DNA of 64,000 nucleotides from Sphaerisporangium sp040685555 (GTDB taxonomy: Bacteria > Actinomycetota > Actinomycetes > Streptosporangiales > Streptosporangiaceae), in assembly GCF_040685555.1 (NCBI RefSeq), contig NZ_JBFBIK010000003.1, positions 62,001 through 126,000 on the forward strand. The letters run 5' to 3'. Both the position numbers and the translations under genes were made by a program. Shown in pieces: positions 27,149 through 35,488 of the stretch. The notes beneath the pieces are model-generated. The model was not told the DNA's origin. It ran no database searches and worked only from the letters and a program-made list of their open reading frames with translations. Within the stretch, counting starts at the first letter, position 1. Each line of letters begins with the position of its first letter.

Positions 27149-27958
27149 CTAGGGGGCGGGGCGGAGGTCTCCGCCGACGATGTCGCCGAGCAGGCGGACC
27201 GAGACCCCGCTGCCCGCCACCCAGCCCAGGAAGTCGTCGAGCACCCGAGGTCGTACGCCGAACTCGTCACATGTGTCACAGACGTTGTGGAACTGGTAGG
27301 TCACCAGCCCGCCCCCCTGCTTCTCCGCCTGGAGCACGTACGACTTGAGATCGTCGAGCGTCACCGACCGCCGTACCGCGGGAAGCGTGCGCAGGTGGTA
27401 GGCGTCCATCGTCCTCACGTCCTCGACCCGGGCGCACCGCGGGCAGGGAACGTTCGGCGGGGCGATGCCGCCCGACCTCCGCGCGCTGCTGTAGCCGCAG
27501 CCCCGCACGATGGCGACGGTCGCGGCGTCGAACATGCCGTACGGGTAGGCGAAGGAGCGTGGCTTGTAGCCCATGGCCAGCAGGGCGCGCCGGTCGTCGC
27601 AGATCTCCCGGCGCTTCACGGCCTTCGAGAGAGTGGGCAGACGGGGGTGGGTGAGGGTGTGGCCGCCGATCTCGTTGCCCGAGGCGGCCAGCCCGTCCAC
27701 CTGCGCCTTCGTGAGCCGCTTCGGCCGGCCGAGGAAGTCGCTGTTGATGTAGAACGTGCCAATCAGATGGTGCTTGCGCAGAAGATCGGCCGCGACCGCC
27801 TGGGTGGCCCAGGCGTCGTCGAAGGTCAGGGACACCACCGTCTTGGCGGCGTCCGGGGGGTCCGGGGGGTTCCGGCGGGCTTCTCCGCCACAGGCCGTCA
27901 CCAGCCCCAGCAGTCCGGCCAGTGTCACGGCGACGCGCCGGGACGCTGAGAGGGTCAC
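27149..27958 (-). CDS. Polysaccharide deacetylase lipoprotein (NodB/CE4)
   Basis: About 269 residues. The N-terminus gives a lipoprotein signal ending in LLGLVTAC, so the enzyme is probably anchored outside the membrane. The NodB domain shows TFDDAWA (catalytic Asp and metal-binding Asp) and HTLTHPRL (metal-binding His pair), then FAYPYGMFD. Predicted to remove N-acetyl groups from amino sugars in a wall glycan. GTG 27958, with a GGAG eight bases upstream, is preferred over GTG 27982. It is convergent with cluster A and only seven bases away, so membership of that system is plausible but not proven. Confidence 0.82.
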   Translation of the reverse strand: MTLSASRRVAVTLAGLLGLVTACGGEARRNPPDPPDAAKTVVSLTFDDAWATQAVAADLLRKHHLIGTFYINSDFLGRPKRLTKAQVDGLAASGNEIGGHTLTHPRLPTLSKAVKRREICDDRRALLAMGYKPRSFAYPYGMFDAATVAIVRGCGYSSARRSGGIAPPNVPCPRCARVEDVRTMDAYHLRTLPAVRRSVTLDDLKSYVLQAEKQGGGLVTYQFHNVCDTCDEFGVRPRVLDDFLGWVAGSGVSVRLLGDIVGGDLRPAP

Positions 27959-28078
27959 GTCCTCTGCTCCTCTGTTCGACACGCAACCGGGTCACCGTAT
28001 CGGACAATTTTCGGCTTTCCCCACGTATCGCAGAAGGGAGTATGACCAGACAGGCGGAACACAGGTAAGACTGTGCTC

Positions 28079-28498
28079 ATGGAAACGCACGAGAACCTTC
28101 TCGCCGGGCCACCGCCCACCCAGCTCCCGGACAGCCCGGAGGCCCGAGAGGCCCTGGAATCCGGCGCCAAGGCCAGTGACGTCGCCGCGCGCTTCCCCGC
28201 CTACACGGCGGCCTGGGCGGCGCTCGCCGACGAATACTTCGCCGCCGGGCACGCGGTGACCTCCTACGCCTTCGCCCGCACCGGCTATCATCGAGGCCTT
28301 GACCAGCTGCGACGCGCGGGCTGGAAGGGTCACGGCCCCATCCCCTGGGAGCACGAGCCCAACAGGGGGTTCCTCCGCTGCCTCAACGCGCTCGGCCGGG
28401 CCGCCCAGGCGATCGGCGAGAAGGACGAGGCCGAGAGATGCACCCAGTTCCTCCGTGAAAGCAGCCCAGAAGCGGTAAAGCTCCTCAGTTCCCAGTAA
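28079..28498 (+). CDS. DUF3151 family protein
   Basis: 139 residues, METHENLLAGPPPTQLPDSP at the start, then AYTAAWAALADEYFAAGHAVTSYAFARTGYHRGLDQLRRAGWKG and GFLRCLNALGRAAQAIGE. This is the actinobacterial DUF3151 family, all-helical and TPR-like, function unknown. It commonly neighbours purA and fba in actinomycete chromosomes, as here. ATG 28079 is preferred over GTG 28073. Confidence 0.85.
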   Translation: METHENLLAGPPPTQLPDSPEAREALESGAKASDVAARFPAYTAAWAALADEYFAAGHAVTSYAFARTGYHRGLDQLRRAGWKGHGPIPWEHEPNRGFLRCLNALGRAAQAIGEKDEAERCTQFLRESSPEAVKLLSSQ

Positions 28499-28545
28499 GC
28501 CGCGCTTGGGCGGCATCAGCCTGCTCGGGTAGTCTCTCAACGCAA

Positions 28546-28582
28546 GAGCCCCTGTCGCGCTTGCGCCAGGGGTTTCGTTTTT
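28546..28582 (+). terminator. Intrinsic terminator between DUF3151 and purA
   Basis: Stem CCCCTG (28549-28554) with CAGGGG (28567-28572), extendable by A/T-G pairs, followed directly by TTTCGTTTTT. One of the few U-rich terminators in the window. It lies only ~20 bp before purA, so it could also act as an attenuator in the purA leader. Confidence 0.65.
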
Positions 28583-28600
28583 GGTGCGCGGGAGTTAACC

Positions 28601-29884
28601 ATGCCGGCTGTCGTTCTCGTGGGCGCCCAGTGGGGCGATGAGGGCAAGGGTAAGGCCACCGACCTTCTGGGCGGGCAGGTCGACTATGTCGTCCGCTACC
28701 AGGGCGGTAACAACGCGGGTCACACCGTCGTCATCGGCGACCAGAAATACGCGCTGCACCTGCTGCCGACCGGCGTGCTGTCGCCGGACGTCGTCCCCGT
28801 GATCGGCAACGGCGTCGTGATCGACCCCGGAGTGCTGCTGGCGGAGATCGACGGGCTGAAGGAGCGCGGCATCTCGTGCGACCGGCTGCTGATCTCGGCC
28901 AGCGCGCATTTGATCATGCCCCACCACAAGGCGCTGGACAAGGTCACCGAGCGCTACCTCGGCAAGGCCCGCATCGGCACCACGGGACGCGGCATCGGCC
29001 CCGCGTACGGTGACAAGATCGCGCGCATGGGCGTGCGGGTGCAGGACCTGCTCGACCCTGGCATCCTCGGCAAGAAGATCGAGGTCGCGCTGAACGAGAA
29101 GAACCAGGTGCTGACCAAGGTCTACAACCGCAGGGGCATCGACCCCGCGAAGGTCCTCGAGGAGTACCTCGGGTACGCCGAGCGGCTCAAGCCGCACATC
29201 GCCGACACCTCCCTGATCCTGAACAAGGCGCTGGACGACCACAAGGTCGTGCTGCTGGAGGGCGGCCAGGGCAACCTGCTCGACATCGACCACGGCACCT
29301 ACCCCTTCGTGACGTCCTCCTCGCCGACGTCGGGCGGCGCGTGCATCGGATCGGGCATCCCGCCGACCCGGCTCACCCGGGTGATCGGCATCCTGAAGGC
29401 GTACACCACGCGCGTCGGCTCGGGCCCGTTCCCGACCGAGCTCACCGACGACATGGGCGACTGGCTGCGCACGACCGGCGGCGAGTACGGCGTGACGACG
29501 GGCCGCAACCGCCGCTGCGGGTGGTTCGACGCGATCATCGCCAGGTACGCCACCCGGATCAACGGCGTGACCGACTTCTTCCTCACCAAGCTCGACGTGC
29601 TGTCCGGCCTGGAGCGGATCCCGGTCTGCGTGGCGTACGAGGTCGACGGGGTGCGCCACGACGAGATCCCGATGACCCAGACCGACTTCCACCACGCCAA
29701 GCCGGTCTACGAGGAACTGCCCGGCTGGCAGGAGGACATCACCGAGGCGAAGTCCTTCGACGACCTGCCGAAGAACGCCCAGGACTACGTGAGGGCACTG
29801 GAGGAGCTGAGCGGGGCGCCCATCTCCGCCATCGGCGTCGGCCCCGGCCGCACCCAGACCCTTTCCCTGCGTCCCCTGATCTGA
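28601..29884 (+). CDS. purA: Adenylosuccinate synthetase
   Basis: 427 residues. GTP-dependent ligation of IMP and aspartate, first committed step to AMP. Contains the GAQWGDEGKGKATDLL P-loop with catalytic Asp13-type residue, NNAGHTVV with the catalytic His, and TTGRNRRCGWFDA (IMP/Asp-binding loop). ATG 28601 follows GGAG with seven bases spacing. Length matches the family exactly. Confidence 0.96.
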   Translation: MPAVVLVGAQWGDEGKGKATDLLGGQVDYVVRYQGGNNAGHTVVIGDQKYALHLLPTGVLSPDVVPVIGNGVVIDPGVLLAEIDGLKERGISCDRLLISASAHLIMPHHKALDKVTERYLGKARIGTTGRGIGPAYGDKIARMGVRVQDLLDPGILGKKIEVALNEKNQVLTKVYNRRGIDPAKVLEEYLGYAERLKPHIADTSLILNKALDDHKVVLLEGGQGNLLDIDHGTYPFVTSSSPTSGGACIGSGIPPTRLTRVIGILKAYTTRVGSGPFPTELTDDMGDWLRTTGGEYGVTTGRNRRCGWFDAIIARYATRINGVTDFFLTKLDVLSGLERIPVCVAYEVDGVRHDEIPMTQTDFHHAKPVYEELPGWQEDITEAKSFDDLPKNAQDYVRALEELSGAPISAIGVGPGRTQTLSLRPLI

Positions 29885-29926
29885 GGCGTCTCTCACCGGT
29901 GTCGCGCGGGCCCGGCCGAGAGGTCC

Positions 29927-29980
29927 GCGAGGAGCGCGTGGGCAGTCGAAGCTGACGACCGGCAGGCCCTTGCTCATCGC
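29927..29980 (-). pseudogene. Remnant of a glycosyltransferase family 4 gene
   Basis: Reverse-strand translation gives EAMSKGLPVVSFDCPRAP, a near-exact copy of the conserved nucleotide-sugar-binding segment of GT4 enzymes (VEAMSKGLPVVSFDCPRGP). Flanking codons in the 207-bp purA-GDPD gap show no further family similarity or start/stop structure. It looks like a decayed scrap of a gene once located here; the wider remnant may span about 29900-30010. Confidence 0.5.
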
Positions 29981-30091
29981 CTCCGTTAACCGAACGATCC
30001 GGACACCGGCTGAGATGGGCATCGGCACGGAGGGACCCGCGCGGCCCCGCCTGAACATGGCCGAGGCACGCGAACGATAGGGTGCGCCATT

Positions 30092-31012
30092 GTGCAGGTG
30101 GAGATACACGGCCACCGGGGGGCGCGGGGTCTACGCCCGGAGAACACCCTCCCGGGCATGGCCTACACGCTGGAGCTCGGCGTCCACGCGATCGAGTTCG
30201 ACGTCGCGCTGACCGCCGACGGGCAGCTCGTGCTCACCCACGACCTGACCGTGTCGGCCGTCACCAGCGCGGACACCGTCCCCGCGACGCCCGGGGACCC
30301 CGCGTTCCCCTACGTCGGCAAGCCCATCCGTTCCCTGTCCCTCGCCCAGCTGCGCACCCTCGACGTCGGCGTGCGCCACCCGAAGAGCAAGACCGACCGA
30401 TTCGTCCGCACCCAGGTCTCGATCCCCGGCACGCGCGTGCCCACGCTCGGCGCGGTGCTCGGCCTGGTGGGCGCGTACGGCGCCGACGGCGTGCGGCTGA
30501 ACGTCGAGCTGAAGTCCGACCCGACCCGGCCCGACCTGTCTGTTGATCCGCGGCGGCTGACCGAGCTGGTCGTGGCCGAGCTCGACCGGCACAACCGGTT
30601 GGACGGCGCGGCGATCCTCAGCTTCGACTGGCGCATCCTGCGCATCGCCAGAGATCTCGTGGCCACGCGCTACGCCCTGGTCGAGAAGGCGACGCTCCAG
30701 CCCGAGTGGCTCGGCCTCGACCACAAGGGGGACTTCGGCGGGGACATCGCCGCGGCGGCCGCCTCGATCGGGGCCACCACCCTGTCCCCCGACCTGGTGC
30801 TGGTCGACGAGGAGCTGATGGCCCAGGCGGCGAAGGCCCGGCTTCCTGTCGCGGTGTGGACGGTCAACGACCCCGAGGAGGCGTCGCGGATGATCGACCT
30901 CGGCGTCGGCGGCATCGTCACCGACTACCCCGACCGGATGCGCGAGCTGTGGGCGCGGCGCGGCCTCCCCCTCCCCGAGCCCGCCGCCGCACTCCGCCAC
31001 GCGCCCGCCTGA
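30092..31012 (+). CDS. Glycerophosphodiester phosphodiesterase
   Basis: 306 residues. IHGHRGARGLRPENTLPGM carries the catalytic His and Arg, EFDVALTADGQLVLTHD the metal-binding Glu/Asp and second His, and LNVELK the third metal ligand, so the GDPD TIM barrel is complete. Hydrolyses glycerophosphodiesters to glycerol 3-phosphate and an alcohol. No signal peptide, so cytoplasmic. GTG 30092 places the HRGA motif at residues 8-11. Confidence 0.9.
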   Translation: MQVEIHGHRGARGLRPENTLPGMAYTLELGVHAIEFDVALTADGQLVLTHDLTVSAVTSADTVPATPGDPAFPYVGKPIRSLSLAQLRTLDVGVRHPKSKTDRFVRTQVSIPGTRVPTLGAVLGLVGAYGADGVRLNVELKSDPTRPDLSVDPRRLTELVVAELDRHNRLDGAAILSFDWRILRIARDLVATRYALVEKATLQPEWLGLDHKGDFGGDIAAAAASIGATTLSPDLVLVDEELMAQAAKARLPVAVWTVNDPEEASRMIDLGVGGIVTDYPDRMRELWARRGLPLPEPAAALRHAPA

Positions 31013-31135
31013 CGTTTTCGGCGGTTTCCGGCGAGTCCCAACATCAACTGGAGTGCTCGCGGGAGTATCGTGCGGAGAACTGAAGTGGCAGCATCGATCA
31101 CCTGAGGTCAGGGCGCCGCGTACGGGAGGTCACCA

Positions 31136-31966
31136 ATGCACGAGGAGCCACAGATTTCGAGCTGGGCGGCCGAGCGGTTCGGGGAGCGCGCCGCGTCCGT
31201 GCGGGGGCAGCTCGCCGCGTCCCTCCTGGAGGCCGCCGGGAACGCCCAGGATGCCCAGAAGTCCTCCAGAAGCGACAAACGGTACGCCTACGGGTCCACC
31301 CTCATGGCGCGACGCTACGAGGCGCTCGTCGACGGCTTCAAGAACGACCCGGGGTTCCAGGTCGTCCGGCCGTACGGCTCGCCCCACCACCTCGTCGTGC
31401 TCAACGGCAACCTGCTCCTGCCCTTCCGCTACGCCGAGGACGACACGACTCCGATCAGCGAGGCGCGGGTCAGCGACGGGCGCGTCTCCGCGCTCGTACG
31501 CGAGCTCTTCACCCGCTTCGGCCCCAAGACCACCTACCACCAGGAAGTGCTCGATCTCGCCCTCGCCGGCGACGACGAGGAGGCCCAGCTCGCCGAGCTG
31601 TCCGCCGCGCGGCCCCTCCTCGCGCGGCTCCCGGGCGACACGCGGCTCATCCCCGTCGCCTACGCCGCGAACGCGCAGGCCAGCCTGTTGAAGCTCTACT
31701 GGGGAGAGGCCGAGCTGATCGACGACATGGGCCGGATCCAGTGGCTCCACTGCGAGCAGATCCCCCTGCTCACCGCCCTGCCGTGGGTGTCGCAGGGCCT
31801 CCCGGCGACCGAGCCCGACGTGGCCGCGCGCTTCGACCGCGGCGCAGAGCCCGACCTCACCCTGGTGCGCCGCCCCGTGGTCGAGCGCCAGAATGCGATG
31901 ATCTTCCCCGTGAACAGCGAGACCACCGACGACCAGCCGATCGCCGACGCCGATGAGCGACCGTAA
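31136..31966 (+). CDS. Uncharacterised partner of XRE-ImmA/IrrE protein
   Basis: 276 residues, GGGAGG ribosome-binding site before ATG 31136. I do not recognise the family. Contains SDKRYAYGSTLMARRYEALVDGF near residues 45-65 and a stretch LIPVAYAANAQASLLKLYWGEAEL (given here in part) that looks like a conserved core; no signal peptide or membrane segments. The last 14 bases overlap the start of the XRE-metalloprotease gene, so the two are co-translated and very likely act together. Could be a substrate, regulator or effector of the protease. Confidence 0.6.
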   Translation: MHEEPQISSWAAERFGERAASVRGQLAASLLEAAGNAQDAQKSSRSDKRYAYGSTLMARRYEALVDGFKNDPGFQVVRPYGSPHHLVVLNGNLLLPFRYAEDDTTPISEARVSDGRVSALVRELFTRFGPKTTYHQEVLDLALAGDDEEAQLAELSAARPLLARLPGDTRLIPVAYAANAQASLLKLYWGEAELIDDMGRIQWLHCEQIPLLTALPWVSQGLPATEPDVAARFDRGAEPDLTLVRRPVVERQNAMIFPVNSETTDDQPIADADERP

Positions 31967-33158
31967 GAGCCGCAGGAGCGACGGCGGCCAGATTCGTCTC
32001 TTCGACCCCTCCGGCGGCGCCGGGCGCGGCGGGCCGAGCCCGCAGGCGGTGGCCGACGCCTTCGACCAGGCGCGGCTGACCCAGGCCCGGCGGCTGGCGG
32101 GCATGACCAAGAAGGACCTCTCCGAACGGGTGGGCGTCACCCCGGCGGCGGTGGGGCAGTACGAGACCGGCATGACCCATCCCCGGCCCGACCTCATCCC
32201 CCGCCTCGCGGACGCCCTCGGCGTTCCCCTGGCGTTCTTCCTGTCGGGCCGGCCGCACGCCAAGCTCGACGGGTCCATGGCGCACTTCCGCAGCCTCCGC
32301 TCCACCCGCGTCCACCAGCGGGCCAAGGCCGTCGCGTTCGTCGAGCAGGTCTGGGAGCTGACCCACGCGCTGGAGAAGCGCGTACGGCTGCCGCACGTGG
32401 ACCTTCCGGGGTTCTCGGGCGGCGAGGTGCACTCCGGGGTCGAGCTGCCACGCGACCCGGCCGCCGCCGCCCGCGAGCTGCGACGGCACTGGGGGCTCGG
32501 CACCGGGCCGATCTCGCATCTCGTCCGCCACATGGAGGCCCATGGCATCGTCGTGGTGCTTCCCCCGCCCGACGAGGACGCCACCACGGTCGACGCCTTC
32601 TCGACCTCGCAGCTGCCCCGGCCGATCGTCGTGCTGACCGCCAACCGCTTCGACGACATCCATCGCTACCGCTTCACCGCCGCCCACGAGCTGGGCCATC
32701 TCGTCCTGCACGGCGACACCGCCGCCGGCGACGTCCAGCAGGAGCGCGAGGCCGACACCTTCGCGGCCGAGTTCCTGACCCCGCGCGACAGCATCCTGCT
32801 CGAGCTTCCCCGGCGCCTCGACCTGCGCCGGCTGGCCGAGCTCAAGCACGTGTGGGGGGTCTCGATCAGCTCCCTGCTCTACCGCTGCCGCGAGGTCGGC
32901 CTGCTCTCCGACTCCTCGGCCAGCCGGGCGTACCAGCGTCTCGGCGCCCTCCGCGACCAGCCGGGTTTCGCCAGCGAGCCCATCACCGGCTACCCGGGAG
33001 AGCACCCGGTGCTCCTACGGCAGGCCTTCGACCTGGCGGCGGCGGACACCGACCTCACCATGGCCACGCTCGCCACCCAGCTCGCCTGGCCGCTCGCCCG
33101 CGTCCGAGAGCTGCTGGGCATCCGTGACCAGCGCCCCAAGCTGGTGATCGTCCCCTAG
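31953..33158 (+). CDS. XRE regulator fused to ImmA/IrrE metalloprotease
   Basis: 401 residues. Residues ~45-95 are an XRE helix-turn-helix (ARRLAGMTKKDLSERVGVTPAAVGQYETG). The rest includes an ImmA/IrrE-type zinc protease with HELGH at 245-249 and the downstream acidic ligand in EREADTFAAEFLTP. Proteins of this design cleave partner repressors or sense stress; the fused HTH indicates DNA binding near its own operon. ATG 31953 overlaps the upstream gene. The C-terminal ~100 residues are helical and family-specific. Confidence 0.85.
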   Translation: MSDRKSRRSDGGQIRLFDPSGGAGRGGPSPQAVADAFDQARLTQARRLAGMTKKDLSERVGVTPAAVGQYETGMTHPRPDLIPRLADALGVPLAFFLSGRPHAKLDGSMAHFRSLRSTRVHQRAKAVAFVEQVWELTHALEKRVRLPHVDLPGFSGGEVHSGVELPRDPAAAARELRRHWGLGTGPISHLVRHMEAHGIVVVLPPPDEDATTVDAFSTSQLPRPIVVLTANRFDDIHRYRFTAAHELGHLVLHGDTAAGDVQQEREADTFAAEFLTPRDSILLELPRRLDLRRLAELKHVWGVSISSLLYRCREVGLLSDSSASRAYQRLGALRDQPGFASEPITGYPGEHPVLLRQAFDLAAADTDLTMATLATQLAWPLARVRELLGIRDQRPKLVIVP

Positions 33159-33203
33159 CGGGTGGAGCCGGGAGCCGTACGCGCTAATCTCGGGTCGGAC
33201 AGA

Positions 33204-33291
33204 ACGCGGGAGTCCGGCGCACCGGGCTGAGAGTGCGGCTGACGCGGCCGCAGACCGCTCGAACCTGACCGGGTCATGCCGGCGTAGGGAG
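33204..33291 (+). promoter_or_regulatory. TPP (THI-box) riboswitch
   Basis: Shows the conserved TPP aptamer elements in order: GCGGGAGTCCGGCGC..., GGGCTGAGAGTGCG, the variable P3a arm, CGAACCTGACCGGGTCATGC and CCGGCGTAGGGAG. It ends eight bases before the tenA start, so it probably masks the GGGAG ribosome-binding region when TPP is bound, controlling translation initiation. Confidence 0.95.
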
Positions 33292-33298
33292 TTGTTCG

Positions 33299-33982
33299 AT
33301 GACGACGTTCGAGCACGCGCGCCCGTACAGCGAAGAGCTGTGGGAGGCGATCGGCCCCATCTACAGCGCGATCCTGGACCACCCGTTCATCACCGGGCTG
33401 GTCGACGGCACGCTCCCGCGTGAGGCCTTCCGGCACTTCGTGGTGCAGGACTCGCACTACCTGCGGGACTACGCGCGGGCGCTCGCCCTGTGCGCGGCCA
33501 AGGCGCCGACCGAGGACGACGTACGGGCCTTCGCGGGCGACGCGGTGGGGGCGATCGCGGCGGAGCAGGAGATGCACGCGGAGTTCATGGCCGAGCTGCG
33601 CGGCTCCCCGGCACAGGCCGCGGAGCTGCCGGTGGGCCCGACCACCCGCGCGTACACGAGCTATCTGCTGGCCACGGTGTACGGCGGGTCGTTCCTCGAC
33701 GGCCTCGCCGCGGTGCTGCCCTGCTACTGGATCTACGCCCGTGTCGGCGAGGCCCTGCTGGCCAAGTCGTCGCCCGATCCGCTCTACCAGCGGTGGATCG
33801 CCACCTACGGCGACGAGGCCTTCCAGAGCGTCGTCCGCCGGGTGGTCGCCCTGACCGACCGGGCAGGGGACGAGGCCACCTCTCGCCAGCGCCGCCGAGC
33901 CCAGGACCACTTCGTCACCACCTCCCGCTACGAATGGATGTTCTGGAACGCCGCCTGGCACCAGGAGTCCTGGCCCATCTGA
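33299..33982 (+). CDS. tenA: TenA family aminopyrimidine aminohydrolase (thiaminase II)
   Basis: 227 residues. TenA salvages pyrimidine from degraded thiamin. The nucleophilic Cys142 sits in VLPCYWIYARVG and the catalytic Glu lies in TSRYEWMFWNAAW near the C-terminus; RHFVVQDSHYLRDYARAL is the conserved N-terminal active-site segment. Control by the adjacent TPP riboswitch supports the thiamin role. A single gene here; no thi neighbours follow, only gene remnants. Confidence 0.93.
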   Translation: MTTFEHARPYSEELWEAIGPIYSAILDHPFITGLVDGTLPREAFRHFVVQDSHYLRDYARALALCAAKAPTEDDVRAFAGDAVGAIAAEQEMHAEFMAELRGSPAQAAELPVGPTTRAYTSYLLATVYGGSFLDGLAAVLPCYWIYARVGEALLAKSSPDPLYQRWIATYGDEAFQSVVRRVVALTDRAGDEATSRQRRRAQDHFVTTSRYEWMFWNAAWHQESWPI

Positions 33983-34112
33983 CACAGACAGCGCGGGCGC
34001 CCTCCAGAAGGACGAGGCACCCTGGCAGGAAGCGCCCGGATCGGCCCGGAAGCGGCGCATCGTGTGGGCGTGGAAACCGTGCACGGGCCGTTCTGGCAGG
34101 GGTTCGGTGTGG

Positions 34113-34310
34113 TCAGTGGGCCGGGAGGTCGTCCAGTTCGGCGGTGAACAGCAGCGTGGGGTCGAATCCCATTCCGGTGAAGTGGCCGGCGAGTTCCAGG
34201 GACAGGACGCCGTGCAGCCGGGTCCAGAAGGTCAGTGCCCGGTGGAGGGCCGCGGGCGGGGCGGGGTGGCCGTCCGCCCAGTGCCGGTGGTCTTCGAGGT
34301 GCGTCTCGAA
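34113..34310 (-). pseudogene. TetR regulator, C-terminal remnant
   Basis: Reverse-strand reading gives FETHLEDHRHWADGH, then ALHRALTFWTRLHGVLSLEL and a terminal FTAELDDLPAH stop, i.e. the ligand-binding C-terminal end of a TetR-family regulator. The HTH half is missing. Its truncated 5' end abuts the 5'-truncated dehydrogenase on the opposite strand, so one deletion took both N-termini and the shared promoter. Confidence 0.7.
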
Positions 34311-34320
34311 CGGTGTCGCG

Positions 34321-35005
34321 GAGGTCCCCGAAGGAGTCGGCGCGGCGGTGGTCAACGGCATCACCGCCTGGCAGATGCTGCACCGCAAGGCACGCGTCCG
34401 CGCCGGGCAGACCATTCTGGTGCACGGCGCCAACGGCGGCGTGGGCTCGATCCTGATTCAGCTGGCGCGGGCCGCCGGCGTGAAGGTGATCGGCACAGCG
34501 TCCACGCGCCACCACGACGCCCTGCGGGAGCGCGGCGTCCTTCCGGTCGACTACCGCACCGGGGACATCGCCGCGCGCGTCCGCGAGCTCGCCCCCGGCG
34601 GGGTGGACGCCGTCTTCGACCACGTCGGGGGCCGCGGCGTCGTCGGCTCCTGGCGCCTGCTCGCGCCCGGCGGCACGCTCGTCTCGTACGGCAGCGCCTC
34701 CACCCGGGACGACCAGGGATCCAAGCAGTGGCCCCGTGCTCAAGCTGCTCGGCCGGGTGTGGCTGTGGAACGCGCTGCCCAACGGCCGCCGCGCCTACTT
34801 CTTCAACGTCTGGGCCGGGCGGGCCCTGGCCAAGAACCGGTTCAGGTCCCGGCTGCGCGCCGACCTCACCAAGGTCTTCGCGGCACTCCAGCGCGGTGAG
34901 GTCACCGCCCAGATCGCCGTGCGGCTGCCGCTCATCCGCGTCGCCGACGCTCTGCGGCTGGCCGAGTCCGGCACCGTCGCCGGAAAGATCGTACTGACCC
35001 CGTAG
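34321..35005 (+). pseudogene. Zinc-type alcohol dehydrogenase/quinone reductase, truncated and frameshifted
   Basis: Coding similarity starts abruptly at EVPEGVGAAVVNGITAWQML, the middle of an MDR-family dehydrogenase, and continues with TILVHGANGGVGSILIQLAR (NADPH-binding). At about 34731 the frame shifts by one: the run TGGCCCCGTG carries one C too many, so the reading LVSYGSASTRDDQGSKQWP continues in another frame as VLKLLGRVWLWNALPN and ends with RLPLIRVADALRLAESG and a TAG at 35005. No start codon or substrate domain remains. Confidence 0.8.
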
Positions 35006-35113
35006 CGCGCGTCCCGCGCTGGACGGCCACCGGCACCCACGCCGGCGGCTTCCCTCGGAGGACCGCCCGTCACACGTGGTGATCGGGCGGCCCACCGAGG
35101 CCTTTCCGGGGTT

Positions 35114-35425
35114 TCATTCCTTGGGAGGCAGGAGCCGGCGTGTCGCCTCCAGCTCCTTCTTCAGTGCCTTCACCTGCTGTTCCAGCTCCAGGATGCGGCG
35201 GATCGCGATCAGCGTCATGCCTTCCCCGGTCAGCTCCGCGACGTACTGGACGCGGTTGATGTCGGCGCGCGAGTAGCGGCGCTGGCCGCCCGAGGAGCGT
35301 TGCGGGCGGACCACCTCGAACTCGTCGAGGCGGCGCAGAAAGGCCTGCTGGACGTCGAGCATGCCGGCGACCTGGCCCATGGAGTACAGCGGGGCGTGGT
35401 TGTCGTCGATGGGCAACCTGGACAT
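35114..35425 (-). CDS. MerR family regulator (heat-shock associated)
   Basis: 103 residues. LYSMGQVAGMLDVQQAFLRRLDEFEVVRPQRSSGGQRRYS... contains the MerR winged-helix with the Gly-Gly-Arg/Gln-Arg-Arg-Tyr wing, followed by a coiled coil (LELEQQVKALKKELEATRR) for dimerisation and no effector domain, as in HspR-like proteins. ATG 35425 is chosen because GGAGG lies five bases upstream. Second gene after hsp20, 63 bp downstream, so likely co-transcribed and autoregulating. Confidence 0.85.
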   Translation of the reverse strand: MSRLPIDDNHAPLYSMGQVAGMLDVQQAFLRRLDEFEVVRPQRSSGGQRRYSRADINRVQYVAELTGEGMTLIAIRRILELEQQVKALKKELEATRRLLPPKE

Positions 35426-35488
35426 GTGTGCCTCCATGGTGAACGGGCCGGCGCCCGTAGCGGCACCGGCCCATCGCTCGCGGTCACC

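Noticed and set aside
28595..30115. A complete reverse-strand gene including the EAMSKGLPVV motif
   Set aside because: Most of that frame is antisense to purA and has no similarity; only the ~18 residues in the intergenic gap look like a real GT4 remnant.
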